DNA of 64,000 nt from Branchiostoma floridae (GCF_000003815.2 NC_049997.1:12584228-12648227), one strand, 5' to 3'; positions 31,842 to 41,984 are shown, counted from the stretch's first letter. Program-made: numbers and translations. The notes: generated by a model not told the origin, from the letters alone.

Positions 31842-31972
31842 GTAAGCACTAGCTGTTTGTAACATTTAGTTTACAAGTAGATAAATACGTTCTATCTGAC
31901 TAATATTCAACACCACAGTTATAGCATAAAAATTATCTGAACACAGATTTGGTATGTCATATTGAAATTCTT

Positions 31973-32068
31973 CACGGCACGAAAACTGGTATTTAAGCAC
32001 GTTCAAACATTTAATCGTCACATTTACCTTATGTTTAAGCGTGCTTAAATACCCGTCTTCGTGCCGTG
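31973..32068. repeat. Long hairpin (imperfect palindrome)
   Basis: Arms of about 37 bases (CACGGCACGAA... and its complement ending GTGCCGTG, with GTATTTAAGCACG inside) around a 22-base loop, in the 5' UTR intron of gene A. Perhaps a tiny foldback element. Confidence 0.75.
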
Positions 32069-32943
32069 CTTTTCATAAAGCAAAATAAGGGCCTATCCAG
32101 ACGGTGCTTTAGTTTATCCTCCATTTAGCTATGCGTTACAGTGATGGTATTGGTGGGGGTCTCGTCTTGAAATCTCAACTGTATAATTTCTCCATGTGAA
32201 CGTTAACTTTCTAGTCTCTGGTAATGGAAGTCATTACTAGTCAACTGTATGGAAATCAGCTCTTACAACAAGAAGTAATGGACACCGTTTGGCACTACAA
32301 ATCTTTGAACCGTTTTTGTCTGGCCATGCGAAAAATTGGACCTTTGCTCAAGAGACTATAAAAAACAAGGGCAAAGTAAGACGAGTCACATTGTATGTTG
32401 GGTCATTGCACTCGTCTTTCAAACAAATAATACTCATATGTCGATCTTTGTACTATTCTCAAGGTGAGTAGTGATATGCCACTGTACAACATTGACGGCC
32501 TTGACTGTTGTACCGACTTTTACAAAACAATACCACACTACACTGCAGTATTGCATTTTTCCTGTATATCTGTTTATCAGCAAATGCAACAAAGCACATT
32601 ACACAGACTCTCAGGTAGTGTTGCTGATTTTGGAAAAGTTTGCAAGTAGGGACAGATAAATGCACAGGAATGGTAATATAACGTTACAGATCACTAGCAA
32701 ATATCAATAACTCTACAACAATTACAATAACAAGTTATTCAAAGTCAGTCTACAATCTATTTGGTTGAGTTACCAGAATTTTAATTATAATTGCGTTATA
32801 TATATATACACCAAAATAGTTTGTGCACAAGTTTCGAGGTCAGATGTCATCTGAAAGAAAAGGCTGTTTATATACAAAAAAAGGTTGGAAAGTCCACTGA
32901 CTACATCACAGATATCAAAGGATATTTTTCCTGTATGTTCTAG
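32069..32943. other. Rest of the gene A 5' UTR intron
   Basis: AT-rich, with a short TATATATATA run near 32800. No coding exon was recognised. Confidence 0.4.
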
Positions 32944-32967
32944 TGCTAGTGACAAAAGAAGCCCAAC

Positions 32968-33025
32968 ATGAGGTCCGCTGCAGCTGTTTACCTTGCCTTG
33001 TTGGCGGTGTTGGTTGGAGTTGAAG
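32968..33025 (+). CDS. Gene A exon 1: signal peptide
   Basis: Encodes MRSAAAVYLALLAVLVGVE; donor GAAG|GTAACC, phase 1. Acceptor-like TTCCTGTATGTTCTAG ends at 32943. Phase matches exon 2 at 36890. Confidence 0.8.
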
Positions 33026-36000
33026 GTAACCTGATTGTCAATATTTCTACATACTGACCTGGAGGGCTTTGATAACCATATGAGTCTCGTCAGCGCATTT
33101 TATGTTGACGTATTCACTATATGGGTAAAGTTTGTAATCTACAGGACTTAGGACTCAGAGCCTGTTCTATGTTTCTATGTTTCTATAAATATGTGGTGAA
33201 GGAAATAAGTGACACTACCTGTTTTGTATTGTAATAATGTCACGCAGTCCATGTGACACAAACTCTCATTCTCCAGAGTTCTATTAGCAGGGGCATCATC
33301 AGCGGGAAAGCTGCAAGATGCGAGATTTACTAGTATCCTACGGTCCCATTTGCACCAGTGCCCGAAGGGCTGTATCCCCGGCCGGGTTGAAGCCACAAAT
33401 TTGTCCCGGTGGACTGCCGGATACCGCGGGGTACTTCTCACTGTGCTCACGATTAGCGTTCGGCGTCTATTTGTCACCCGGCCCCGGGTTGATTTTAACT
33501 TGGCCGTGCCCAAATATAATCGGTAGCCGCAGGGTATCAACAGGACACGCCCGAAAGTGAAAAAAGCTCGTAAACAATCCGGTAGGCCCATTTTTTGCCG
33601 GGGCGCCGCAGGCGCCCGGCTTTGTCCCCGGTTTAATGGTTCGTCCTTGGATGGGTCTGCTATGGTCGCAAAATGTACCGTGCGTTTTTACGACAATTCT
33701 CAGCCCTTCTCAGCCCTTCAAATAAACGCAATGTACCGTGCGTTTTTACGACAATTCTCAGCCCTTCTTAGCCCTTCAAATAAACGTTGTAAGAATACTG
33801 TTTATCCATGACCTCTACTCGTACAGAAAACATTGCAGCGCTCATTAGCAAAGTCTAGGAAAGGAAAATGTTTCTTGATTTGCAGTAAAACACTGGTCAT
33901 GTAACATTTGAGGAGTTGTCGTTAAATCGCACGGTTCATTTTGCGATAGCGTTGACGGGTCCGGGTATTTAGCGGAATAACCCGGAATAACCCGGAATAA
34001 CCCGGAATAACCTTAATAAAGGATGAAAGCTACCGAAATACAGTGTGCTTTGATAAGTTAAGATCGCAGAATGCAATATTTTGGCATAAAATAATGTATA
34101 TATGGCCATGGGAACAAGAAATATTACGGTTATTCCGGGTTATTCCGGGTCATTTCGGGTTATTCCGGTAAATACCCTCACGGGCGTTGACGGTGCGGAG
34201 GAGGTGAGATTTTTATCGTACAGAAATTGGTACAGTTTGTAAAGTTATCTTTCTGGAATTCGGATGTATTAAAATATAACATTACATTCTAAGGCGTAGT
34301 GTCATGTGAGTAAAATGAGCACGACATTTGACGAAAGATTTTGTGGAGGGTATACAGTCAAGTTTATTGTGCAACGATTGGAACAGTTTACGTGCGGGTG
34401 GGAGGGGGGCGTGCGTCTATATATGCAGCTGCAGGAGGTCCTGCAGGACATTTTCGATCGTAAGAGTAACGTACAATTTGAAAAGATAGTGATCATGAAT
34501 TCGGACACATTGAAACATATTTCCAAGGAACGGTATATAGTTTTTTTAGTAAAACCAGTGTGTGGGGATTGACGAGAATTTAGATAGTTTAATGGTGCAC
34601 TGTGCTTGAGCCGATGCGAGGCATTATGCAGGGCATTTTTGATTGTAAAAATATCGTACAAGTTGAAAAGATGGATCGGATTCTAATACATTAAAACATA
34701 CATTTCCAAAGAATAGTAGAAAACAACGGATTGTAGCTAACTGTTAAACAATCAGCAAAGCAGTTGGCAAGATGTCACACCTGAACTTTTGTAGATTTTT
34801 GCTTTTTGTTGGTACTAGTAAGATGTTATGTGATCAAGACAATATTTTCTTTCTGTTTCAGTGACGCCTTAGACTGTTCTCTGCTATATATACAAGTGAC
34901 ACAGTAATATACAGAAACTTACAGCTAGCAAAAGTCTGTACTCAATAAGATTTTACACAGTACACATTTATACTTCTTCTGCTGAAATCTACGCATTACA
35001 TTTTGCATCCAACCAAAGAGGTTTGAAAGAGAGTCCTTGATCCAACCAAATTAGACCTTGAGACCTATTAACAGATCATTGATCACTGTGCATTTTGCAC
35101 ATACCAGACTCAATCGTGCCACTGAGCACTGCATTTTGCACACACCAGACCAATTGTGCCACTGAGCACTGTGCATTTTGCACACACCAGACCTATCGTG
35201 CCATTGAGCACTGTGCATTTTGCACACACCAGACCTATCGTGCCATTGAGCACTGTGCATTTTGCACACACCAGACCAATCGTGCCATTGAGCACTGTGC
35301 ATTTTGCACACACCAGACCAATCGTGCCATTGAGCACTGTGCATTTTGCACACACCAGACTCAATCGTGCCACTGAGCACTGTGCATTGTGCAAATAAAG
35401 TCAAGCAAAGAACACATATATTGTGAACAATGTGTGAATCTATTTTATCGGGAAAATACCACCAAGGTGACATCATTTTCAGTGGAGATAATAGAGGCAA
35501 ACAATGCACTGCAAATGCTTTAATGGCAGTTGTTAACCACAGTACTTGCAGACAAGCAATTACCTGGACAAGTACAGACCTTGATGGTGTACTTTTTCAA
35601 GGAGATGCACTATACACCTACATAAAACCATCACTAAGATCTGGTGTGGAGTTCCTCTCCGTTGATGATATTCCAGACTATTTGCAACTTTACAACAATA
35701 CTGTACGTGTATCAATAAAAGAGTCTTACACTGGAGACATATTTGCCACAGAAGCAGTCTATCCTTATTACACCTTAAAGAAAGCCCTAGAAGCAGCATT
35801 TGCTGAATCCAACACTTGTCTTTTCATAACAGCACATGGAATAACTGGTTCAACAGTAGCATTGTTGCACGCTGATAACAAGTATTTTGTTTATGACTCA
35901 CATGCCAGAAGTCCCATAACAGCATTGCCAGATAGCCATGGCACTTCTACTTTAAGCATGCACAGTTCAAACAGCAATCTAGTTTCATTCTTGCAACAAC

Positions 36001-39000
36001 TTAACTGGAACACAACATGCAATTTTGAGGTTGTCCCAGTACAAGCAGAAAATGTTTTCTTATCAGTTGAACCTACTGGTATACACATTATCAATCTGAC
36101 TAGCAATGTTTCTTCTATGATTGAGTCAGAAAACTGCTTTCAAGTTCAACAACAACACACATACACCTTGGTTAAACCAGAGTTTGTATCTACGAAAGAG
36201 AACCTACAACAACCAAACACAGCATTTCCATTTGCACCACATTGTAACCAAAGTACTGGGAAAAACATTGTGCCATGCACCACAAGCAAACATCCAAGTG
36301 CTATGCCAGAGAACAGGAATGAAGGCCTCTTGAATCAATTAGTAATGTCACCAAATGCAGCATCAAATTTAAATGATAAAAAAGTGCAAGGTCTTGCAAT
36401 CCAAAGCGCAATATGCAAGGACAAACAAGAAAAACAAACCTATCAACAGAAGACAGAGAGTCTTGCAGAACAAAGAACATCATACAAAGCAAAGAAAGCA
36501 AATGAGACCTGTGAGCAGAAGAAAGAACGACAATGCACATCCGGGACCTCTTCCCGCCTTTGGCTGTGGTCTCGCACCGGAGTTTCTTTTACGATTTTTA
36601 TATCCGGCACACAGCGCACACAAGGGATACAATTCCGCCCACAAAAGTACGCCGGAAAATCCAATTATACCAGTGAACAAAGGTTTCCAGCCAACTTCCC
36701 ATAGATTTTAGATATAAACTTCTAGTTTAATAATGATGCACATTTTACTGGAACACAACATGAAATTTTGAGGTAGTCCTTCCAAATGCGCCCCGGCCAG
36801 CTTTTTTTAAAAGCTTTCTTGTTCCAATTGTGACCGAAACATGCAATGTTAGAAGTCTCTATCAAACCAGGGATTTCCTTTACTTTCAGCCGAACATTGC
36901 GACTGGCAGCCTGTCTTCCGAATTTTGCCCGGAGTTGGAGGTGAGAAAGCGAGAGACGTTTGGACCGCTGGCTTCTCCAAAGACTTCGGGTCCGACCCCC
37001 TGCTCTTCCCTGCAGCCCACTTCAAAAGTCCGCCGGTCGAAGAGTGGGAAACCCTTGGCGTTCAGCTGGTGTGCTTAGCTGTATTACTGTTAGGAATAGA
37101 CTATAGTATTCTTTTAACGACAGCCTTCCTTCTCATTTTGTAGTGTCGTCACAGAAAGTAATAACTGTTGTATCCAGTATTGATTCTGCAAAGGGATCCG
37201 TAAAATGGTTTATGAAGCACATCACGACATCTTTGTGTCGTTTTCTTTGTATTTGCTACTCAAATTAGTAACTTATATTAACAGTAACAGTGCCACATAC
37301 ACTGTTCAGACAGAAGGTAAAGGTTGTTTTACCTCCCCGACCGAAGTCAGGCACCCATTTTTACACCAGGGTGAAATGAGGAAGGTCGTGTAAAGTGCCT
37401 AAAGGGCACAACGTTGTGGGCACAGCGGGTATCGAACTCGGGACCTATAGATTCCGAGCCGAACAGTCTTCCAGTTACGCCACACACGACGCCACTTTGT
37501 GTCGTTTTACAGGTGAAGGTGTCCCTGTACTCGTACAGACAGGGAACCGAAGTGCGCGAGTTGATCTTTGACGGCAGAGACGCCGACAAGCTCAGTTGGT
37601 TCTCCAAGGAGAGACTCATCTCGTCCCCATGGACCGACCTGAGAACGGAAACAACCAACGTGTTCTCGATCCCAGGGGAAGTGGTGAATCCCGAAGCCCC
37701 AAGGTACGCAATAGGCTCTTTCATACTTCCGACTACGCATGCGTGGCGACAGGGATTGTGGGTAATATGCCAAAGATGAAGTCTCCTGAAATATCAACAA
37801 AACACGTCTGAACCTTGTTATTCCAATCGTCAATCTGGTCAAGGTCAAGGTCAAGGGTCTTCACCTTTGACATATTACCCACTATTCCTGTTGCTACACA
37901 TGCTTACTTAGAAGTGTGAAAGAGCTTATTGAAAATGTTGAACACGATACTGGTTTTCACTCAGAATCTACAGGTTCTGTGTTAAAATTCCGGACAGGCT
38001 CTGATAATTTGGGTGATGTAAATGGTTTAATTCAATGTCCCGTAACAAAAATCTTTCAGGAGTTTCTATATCAACCGAAACTATGACGGCTGTCCCAATG
38101 ACAACGGTTGGCTGGCGGTGGTGGAAGGCGGTACCGTGTGTGCATGGGAGAAACGTGACAAGCGCGTGCCACACATTCTGTTCTCACGGAAGTCCACCTA
38201 CGTCAACTGGACTACAGGTCAGCTTCTAGCCTGATAACCATACCACTGGGGGCTCCCCTGTATCGCTACAGTACTGGTAGTGTTGCCCCTCCATCCAGGC
38301 CCATTAACGCCCCAGGGAATTGTGATGGAGATTACTTTACTCTATGGCTCCCCGGGATCTCTACGGTGTTGATAGTGTTGCCTGTCCGCCCAGTCTTACT
38401 AGCGCGCCCGGGAATTGTTATGAAGATTACTTCGTTCTATGGCCGACTGAAATACTTAAAGGCCTATGCTTAGTAGGACAGAATCCGGTAACCCCCCCCC
38501 CCCTAAGAGGTAAAGTGTTTACGAGGCTTATCAGTCTATTAAATTTGTCACAATACCATATGGCCTGGCAAGCTTACATTTTGTACTTTGCCTCAAACAA
38601 ACAATGGTCCATAATATCTTAATATGGCCTGTAAAAGTATCTAATGATTAATAGTATCAAATGACATATCATTGACTGGTTGCGTTGAGTAAAGCTGATT
38701 CAGTTTACATCCCTGTGGATTTCGATGGGGTGGGTTAGAATCCCACCGCTGCCACCATTGTTACGGAGGGAGCACAAGGTCAAACAATGTCTACACACAA
38801 AAGCGTGCCTCGACATCATTTTTGGAAACGCCTTTTGCTTGCTGCCTGTCCCCTCTTCCCTCGGGGTTTACTTTGACAAATGTATAATGACGTAATAACA
38901 ATGGCTATGTTTTGCTTATACAGGTGGTGATGACGTGGGGACTGCTGACGTCATGGTGGTCTCCATCAAGACCTGTGGTCACGTGACGGAATCAGTCGAG

Positions 39001-39060
39001 GAGCACCCTCTACATCATCGTCATCATCATGAGGACGAAACAGCCAGCATCGATGCCTGA
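32968..39060 (+). CDS. Gene A: secreted single-domain protein, paralogue of the gene B C-terminus
   Basis: Five coding exons: 32968-33025, 36890-37068, 37513-37703, 38060-38217, 38924-39060. Intron phases 1, 0, 2, 1; total 723 bases = 240 residues plus stop. Signal peptide MRSAAAVYLALLAVLVGVE, then one module with [92 protein letters not shown] and [14 protein letters not shown]. Four cysteines (EHC, DGC, TVC, KTC) could form two disulfides. The tail is His-rich and acidic (EEHPLHHRHHHEDE) and unlike gene B. The module recurs in invertebrate secreted proteins, but I know no established function. Exons 2-5 are a segmental copy of gene B exons 11-14; the signal exon is different. The donor after exon 2 (CTG|GTGTGC) is weak. 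Confidence 0.85.
33026..33690 (+). other. Start of gene A coding intron 1, no gene recognised
   Basis: The first part of the 3.9-kb intron. GC-rich stretch around 33350-33620 with repeated CCCGG/CCGGG words. No ORF there is convincing. Confidence 0.4.
33690..33786. repeat. Two-copy tandem duplication, about 59 bp
   Basis: The phrase AATGTACCGTGCGTTTTTACG occurs twice in tandem, each followed by CAGCCCTTC repeats and AAATAAACG. Confidence 0.9.
33949..34193. mobile_element. TIR element with 10-bp target duplication
   Basis: Direct repeats GCGTTGACGG at 33949-33958 and 34184-34193 flank a 225-bp element. Its inverted arms contain GGTATTTA and three to four tandem GGAATAACCC units on the left and the complement on the right. 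It lies in intron 1 of gene A and has no coding capacity. The superfamily is unknown; 8-10 bp duplications fit hAT or Mutator-like types. Confidence 0.75.
34194..35090. other. Intron sequence, nothing firm
   Basis: A weakly repeated pair around 34440-34520 and 34620-34690 (GCA.GACATTTT.GATCGTAA, AATTTGAAAAGAT, ACATT..AACATA) suggests a small diverged tandem duplication. No convincing exon. Confidence 0.4.
35093..35393. repeat. 42-bp minisatellite, about seven units
   Basis: The unit contains GAGCACTGTGCATTTTGCAC and ACACCAGACC. The period of 42 keeps all six frames open, which explains several spurious ORFs. It sits directly upstream of the 35430 ORF. Confidence 0.95.
35430..36704 (+). CDS. 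C76/OTU-like cysteine protease-domain ORF, probably transposon-derived
   Basis: 424 codons without an intron, lying inside intron 1 of gene A on the same strand. The first 170 residues look like the papain-fold protease related to herpesvirus tegument (peptidase C76) and OTU proteins: RGKQCTANALMAVV with Cys26 as likely nucleophile, WTSTDLDGVLFQGDALY, and YFVYDSHARS with Asp155/His157. Such domains are known from large mobile elements of animals; which element is not clear here. The rest is Asn/Gln/Ser-rich, then Lys/Gln-rich and low in complexity, and the last 50 residues look unlike the rest. A fragment of the ORF (about 36006-36040) recurs at 36745-36785. It is treated as an old mobile-element gene; the true protein ends are uncertain. 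Confidence 0.6.
   Translation: MCESILSGKYHQGDIIFSGDNRGKQCTANALMAVVNHSTCRQAITWTSTDLDGVLFQGDALYTYIKPSLRSGVEFLSVDDIPDYLQLYNNTVRVSIKESYTGDIFATEAVYPYYTLKKALEAAFAESNTCLFITAHGITGSTVALLHADNKYFVYDSHARSPITALPDSHGTSTLSMHSSNSNLVSFLQQLNWNTTCNFEVVPVQAENVFLSVEPTGIHIINLTSNVSSMIESENCFQVQQQHTYTLVKPEFVSTKENLQQPNTAFPFAPHCNQSTGKNIVPCTTSKHPSAMPENRNEGLLNQLVMSPNAASNLNDKKVQGLAIQSAICKDKQEKQTYQQKTESLAEQRTSYKAKKANETCEQKKERQCTSGTSSRLWLWSRTGVSFTIFISGTQRTQGIQFRPQKYAGKSNYTSEQRFPANFP
36890..37068 (+). CDS. Gene A exon 2
   Basis: Acceptor TACTTTCAG, phase 1 in, phase 0 out. Encodes [20 protein letters not shown] through WETLGVQL. Same length (179 bases) as the gene B exon at 57320. Confidence 0.88.
37231..37508 (-). mobile_element. 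tRNA-derived SINE with 14-bp target duplication
   Basis: Target duplication CTTTGTGTCGTTTT at 37231-37244 and 37495-37508. On the minus strand the head reads as tRNA-like, with an A-box-like GTGGCGTAACTGG and a B box GAGTTCGATACCC, followed by the body. It is absent from the same intron of gene B, so it arrived after the duplication. The right duplication forms the pyrimidine tract of the exon 3 acceptor. Confidence 0.8.
37513..37703 (+). CDS. Gene A exon 3
   Basis: Acceptor GTTTTACAG, donor AAG|GTACGC, phase 2 out. Encodes [20 protein letters not shown] through [13 protein letters not shown]. One codon shorter than its gene B partner (57643-57836). Confidence 0.9.
38060..38217 (+). CDS. Gene A exon 4
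   Basis: Acceptor ATCTTTCAG, donor ACAG|GTCAGC. Encodes SFYINRNYDGCPNDNGWLAV through YVNWTTG. Same 158-base length as 58136-58293. Confidence 0.9.
38924..39060 (+). CDS. Gene A exon 5, His-rich end
   Basis: Acceptor GCTTATACAG. Encodes [19 protein letters not shown], then EEHPLHHRHHHEDETASIDA and a TGA stop. In gene B the matching DNA stops earlier (ESGE). Confidence 0.88.
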
Positions 39061-39135
39061 GGATAGAACCTCCGTGGGTCACCCATGTCTCATTCTTTTT
39101 ATTGTTTGAGGGTACAAAAAATATCATACTTTTTC

Positions 39136-39141
39136 AATAAA
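39136..39141 (+). promoter_or_regulatory. Poly(A) signal of gene A
   Basis: AATAAA 75 bases after the stop, in the same context (TTTTTCAATAAATGGAC) as in gene B. Confidence 0.75.
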
Positions 39142-39182
39142 TGGACAATTCTGACGTTTGCCATGTTTCTTTTATGCAACTG

Positions 39183-39450
39183 TTTATTGATAACGTTGAC
39201 ATAACCTGCTTAGAAGATGACCATCACCCCATTGATATTTCCTGAACAATTCATACATCAAAATAGCAGATGCAAAGGAAAAAAAGAACATGCATGACCT
39301 AAAATCAAAGATTTGTTGAAGTTGGTTCGTTATCGTTTGTTTGTCCCTTATTAGCCTCCACTGCAGTCTTCTAGATCGCTCTCTGTTCCTCTTTCTCTTT
39401 ACCTTCTTTTCCTCTCTCGCACACCCTACACCTCTGCGCCGCTGTGAATG
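39183..39450 (-). pseudogene. Duplicated 3' end of the GPCR gene
   Basis: Counterpart of 59297-59455 and a little beyond: the minus-strand poly(A) signal (TTTATT on plus), 3' UTR and the last codons of the GPCR at 59419. No transmembrane-coding part is present, so it is a truncated relic carried along by the duplication. Confidence 0.75.
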
Positions 39451-39534
39451 CAAAATACGATGTCTCTTTACTCCTCCACTATTTGTTTCGTCTGATATCA
39501 ACTCAGTCTTTTAGGTAACCTCTGTATTGACATT

Positions 39535-40147
39535 CGCCCTAAACACACAATTTCTGGCGTTTTTCAGCCCTGTATCTAATATCATTTCGCTGCAAATCAC
39601 CAACGGTATGAACTCAAACCTGGACCACAGAAACCCGTTCATCACTTTTTTTCCCGTGTACTACCATGTTATCGTGTACTCAGAAGATCCTAGACTACGA
39701 TTTCAGGCGTGAACACTCGTTTAGAGGGCATGGTACGTGATGGAGGTTTATAGTGCCCTTGTACTACTGTTAGCAAGTCCAGGTGGTTGTGTTTTACTAA
39801 ATGTTCCTACACTTCGCTGGCACTGCATGCATGTATGATCAAAAGGGCATGTCCCCTTGTCTGCACTTTACATTTTATGACGCATGTAATTTTACAGTGT
39901 GTCAGAAACTAGAAAGATTTATCGACTAGCTCACAGGAGGGGCTTCCTGTGACAAACAAAAAGGAGCGAAGTTTATTGCTTCATATACTGTCTTCAACAG
40001 TCTGTAGACGATGAGGTCATTGAACATTGGGCCCTAAACTTTTCAAGTTCTTCTTCACCCCTTGAATTTATGTGTTTCATTGGTGTATGTGCAAACACTC
40101 CGACAACTTGAGTACACTTAGTAGTCACGACAAACCGACCAGTCGAT
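39535..40147. repeat. 600-bp direct repeat, left copy
   Basis: Matches 40937-41573 at high identity (shared CACACAATTTCTGGCGTTTTT, CAGAAGATCCTAGACTA, GGGGCTTCCTGTGACAAAC, GTAGTCACGACAAACCGACC). The family is unknown. Confidence 0.88.
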
Positions 40148-40440
40148 GAAAAATATGTACGAATTCTAGATTTTTGAGAAAGGTTTTTAACGCTAGGTAG
40201 GAAGTTATTTACCTTCCTATGTAGCATTTCGACGTGAAGTCGTAATACACAATGGTGACTTCTGTTTCAGAAAAATGTGATGGTTCGTTTTAGACGCTGA
40301 CAAGCTTTCAGGGTTGGTCCAGGTAGGGAAACAAAGCTTTTAAACACATGCACACAAATTCGATACAATCGTAATCCATTATTATCGTTCCAAAATTGGC
40401 ACTTAAAGTTTGGAAACTTTGCTTCGTCTCTCCGTGGTCA

Positions 40441-40948
40441 CATAAAATAGAAATCTTTATTGACTCACGACAAAAGTACAGCGACTGTCGTAAGGTCTAC
40501 ATATACATGCATAGCAACTACTTACAGTACAACTAAAAATACATATATGGATATCTATAGGTATGAATAAGTCAACATATTGGGTCTAGCATGTCATTTA
40601 CACTATTGGTTCTACGGTATAAGCATTCGTGGATATATTTGCCTACTTGTACACAGTAAGGGTATCGCCTCTCAGAATTAACTTGGATTTATCTATTGAA
40701 CAGAGAGTAGTAAATTCTTTAGAGCAATCGGAAAGAAAAGTGAACAGCTTTGTGCGTTTATCATTATATCGTGAACAATCCATAACAAAGTGACGCTCAT
40801 CTTCGATCTCATTTGGGCAGAATGGACAAAACATCTGGTCACGGGGAATTTTAGTACTAGTATATCTTCCAGCTTCTATCACTGGTATCACTTGCACTGA
40901 CCCGAAAGTAATATTCCAGCCAAAAGTTAACATTCTCCCCAAACACAC
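40441..40948 (-). mobile_element. Fragment of a LINE (non-LTR retrotransposon) 3' end
   Basis: The minus-strand ORF (40643-40948) encodes a C-terminal reverse-transcriptase tail: GRYTSTKIPRDQMFCPFCPN with IEDERHFVMDCSRYNDKR, i.e. the CxxC...HxxxxC zinc-binding motif found at the end of many LINE ORF2 proteins. A minus-strand AATAAA near 40455 marks the 3' end. The rest of the element (upstream on the minus strand) is missing at the boundary with the direct repeat at 40937. Confidence 0.7.
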
Positions 40949-41573
40949 AATTTCTGGCGTTTTTCAGCCATGTTTGTAGATCTCTCTGATATCATTTCAC
41001 TGCAAATCACTAACGGTATGAACTCAAACCTGGACCACGGAAACCCGTTCATCACTTTGTTTTGCCGTGTACCGTACTCCCACGTTATCGTGTACTCAGA
41101 AGATCCTAGACTATGATTTCAGGCGTGAACACTCGTTTAGAGAGCATGGTACTGCCTTGGTGGAGGTCTATAATGCTCTTGTACTACTGTTAGCAAGTCC
41201 AAGTAGTTGTGTTTTACGGAATGTTCCTTTGAACACTTCGCTGGCACTGCATGCATGTATGATCAAAAGGGCATGTCCCCTTGTCTGCACTTTACATTTT
41301 ATGACGCATGTAAATTTACAGTGTGTCAGAAGCTAGAAAGATTTATCGACTAGCTCACAGGAGGGGCTTCCTGTGACAAACAAAAAGGAGCGAAGTTTAT
41401 TGCTTCATATACTGTCTTCAACAGTCTGTAGACGATGAGGTCATTGAACATTGGGCCCTAAACTTTTCAAGTTCTTCTTCACCCCTTGAATTTATGTGTT
41501 TCATTGGTGTATGTGCAAACACTCCGAGACCTTATGTACAGTTAGTAGTCACGACAAACCGACCAGTCGACGC
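40937..41573. repeat. 600-bp direct repeat, right copy
   Basis: See 39535-40147. The two copies flank the LINE fragment with about 1.4 kb offset. Confidence 0.88.
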
Positions 41574-41984
41574 CAATATAAGACCTAGTACCTGGGTAAC
41601 TTTCACACTACAGGTTTTTCCAGGGAGGCGACCATCCAAACTTCGAAGAGATCCCGTTAGGGAAGCGACTCCGAGAAGCGAGACTGACTGATCATATCGA
41701 CTGACAAAGGTGAAGGAATCCTTACTTTTTTTCCAGCATATAGAACGGTTATATACATTGCGCGATCGTTGTACGATGATAATCTGAGGGCATTCTTGAT
41801 CTTAATCTTATGATAGTAGTCCTTGTGCCCCAACTGCTATGTTTCTTATACGTAAAAGGCTGTCTGCGATACCTGTCGGTGGTTGGTTCTCACACGAATT
41901 ATACGACATCCAAATCGTACGACTAGCTACCCACGATGAAGGTGACGGCGCCGTTTGTAGAACCCGTTGCGGGGATTACTAATA

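Larger units (their letters stand above)
36815..39450. repeat. Segmental duplication, copy A
   Basis: Matches 57225-59455 across four exons, parts of the introns, the poly(A) region and the tail of the minus-strand GPCR gene. The start is seen at ATTGTGACCGAAACAT and the match fades after CAAAGATTTGTTGAAG (about 39320) with weaker similarity beyond. Confidence 0.9.

Noticed and set aside
35093-35393. Possible CRISPR-like array
   Set aside because: Units are contiguous without unique spacers and the DNA is eukaryotic; it is a minisatellite.
35095-35509. Several overlapping ORFs on both strands with 14-residue repeats
   Set aside because: They are produced by the 42-bp minisatellite, whose length is a multiple of three; no protein family signal.
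40643-40948. Host gene on the minus strand
   Set aside because: The CPFC...HFVMDC pattern and AATAAA tail fit the end of a LINE ORF2, not a host protein.
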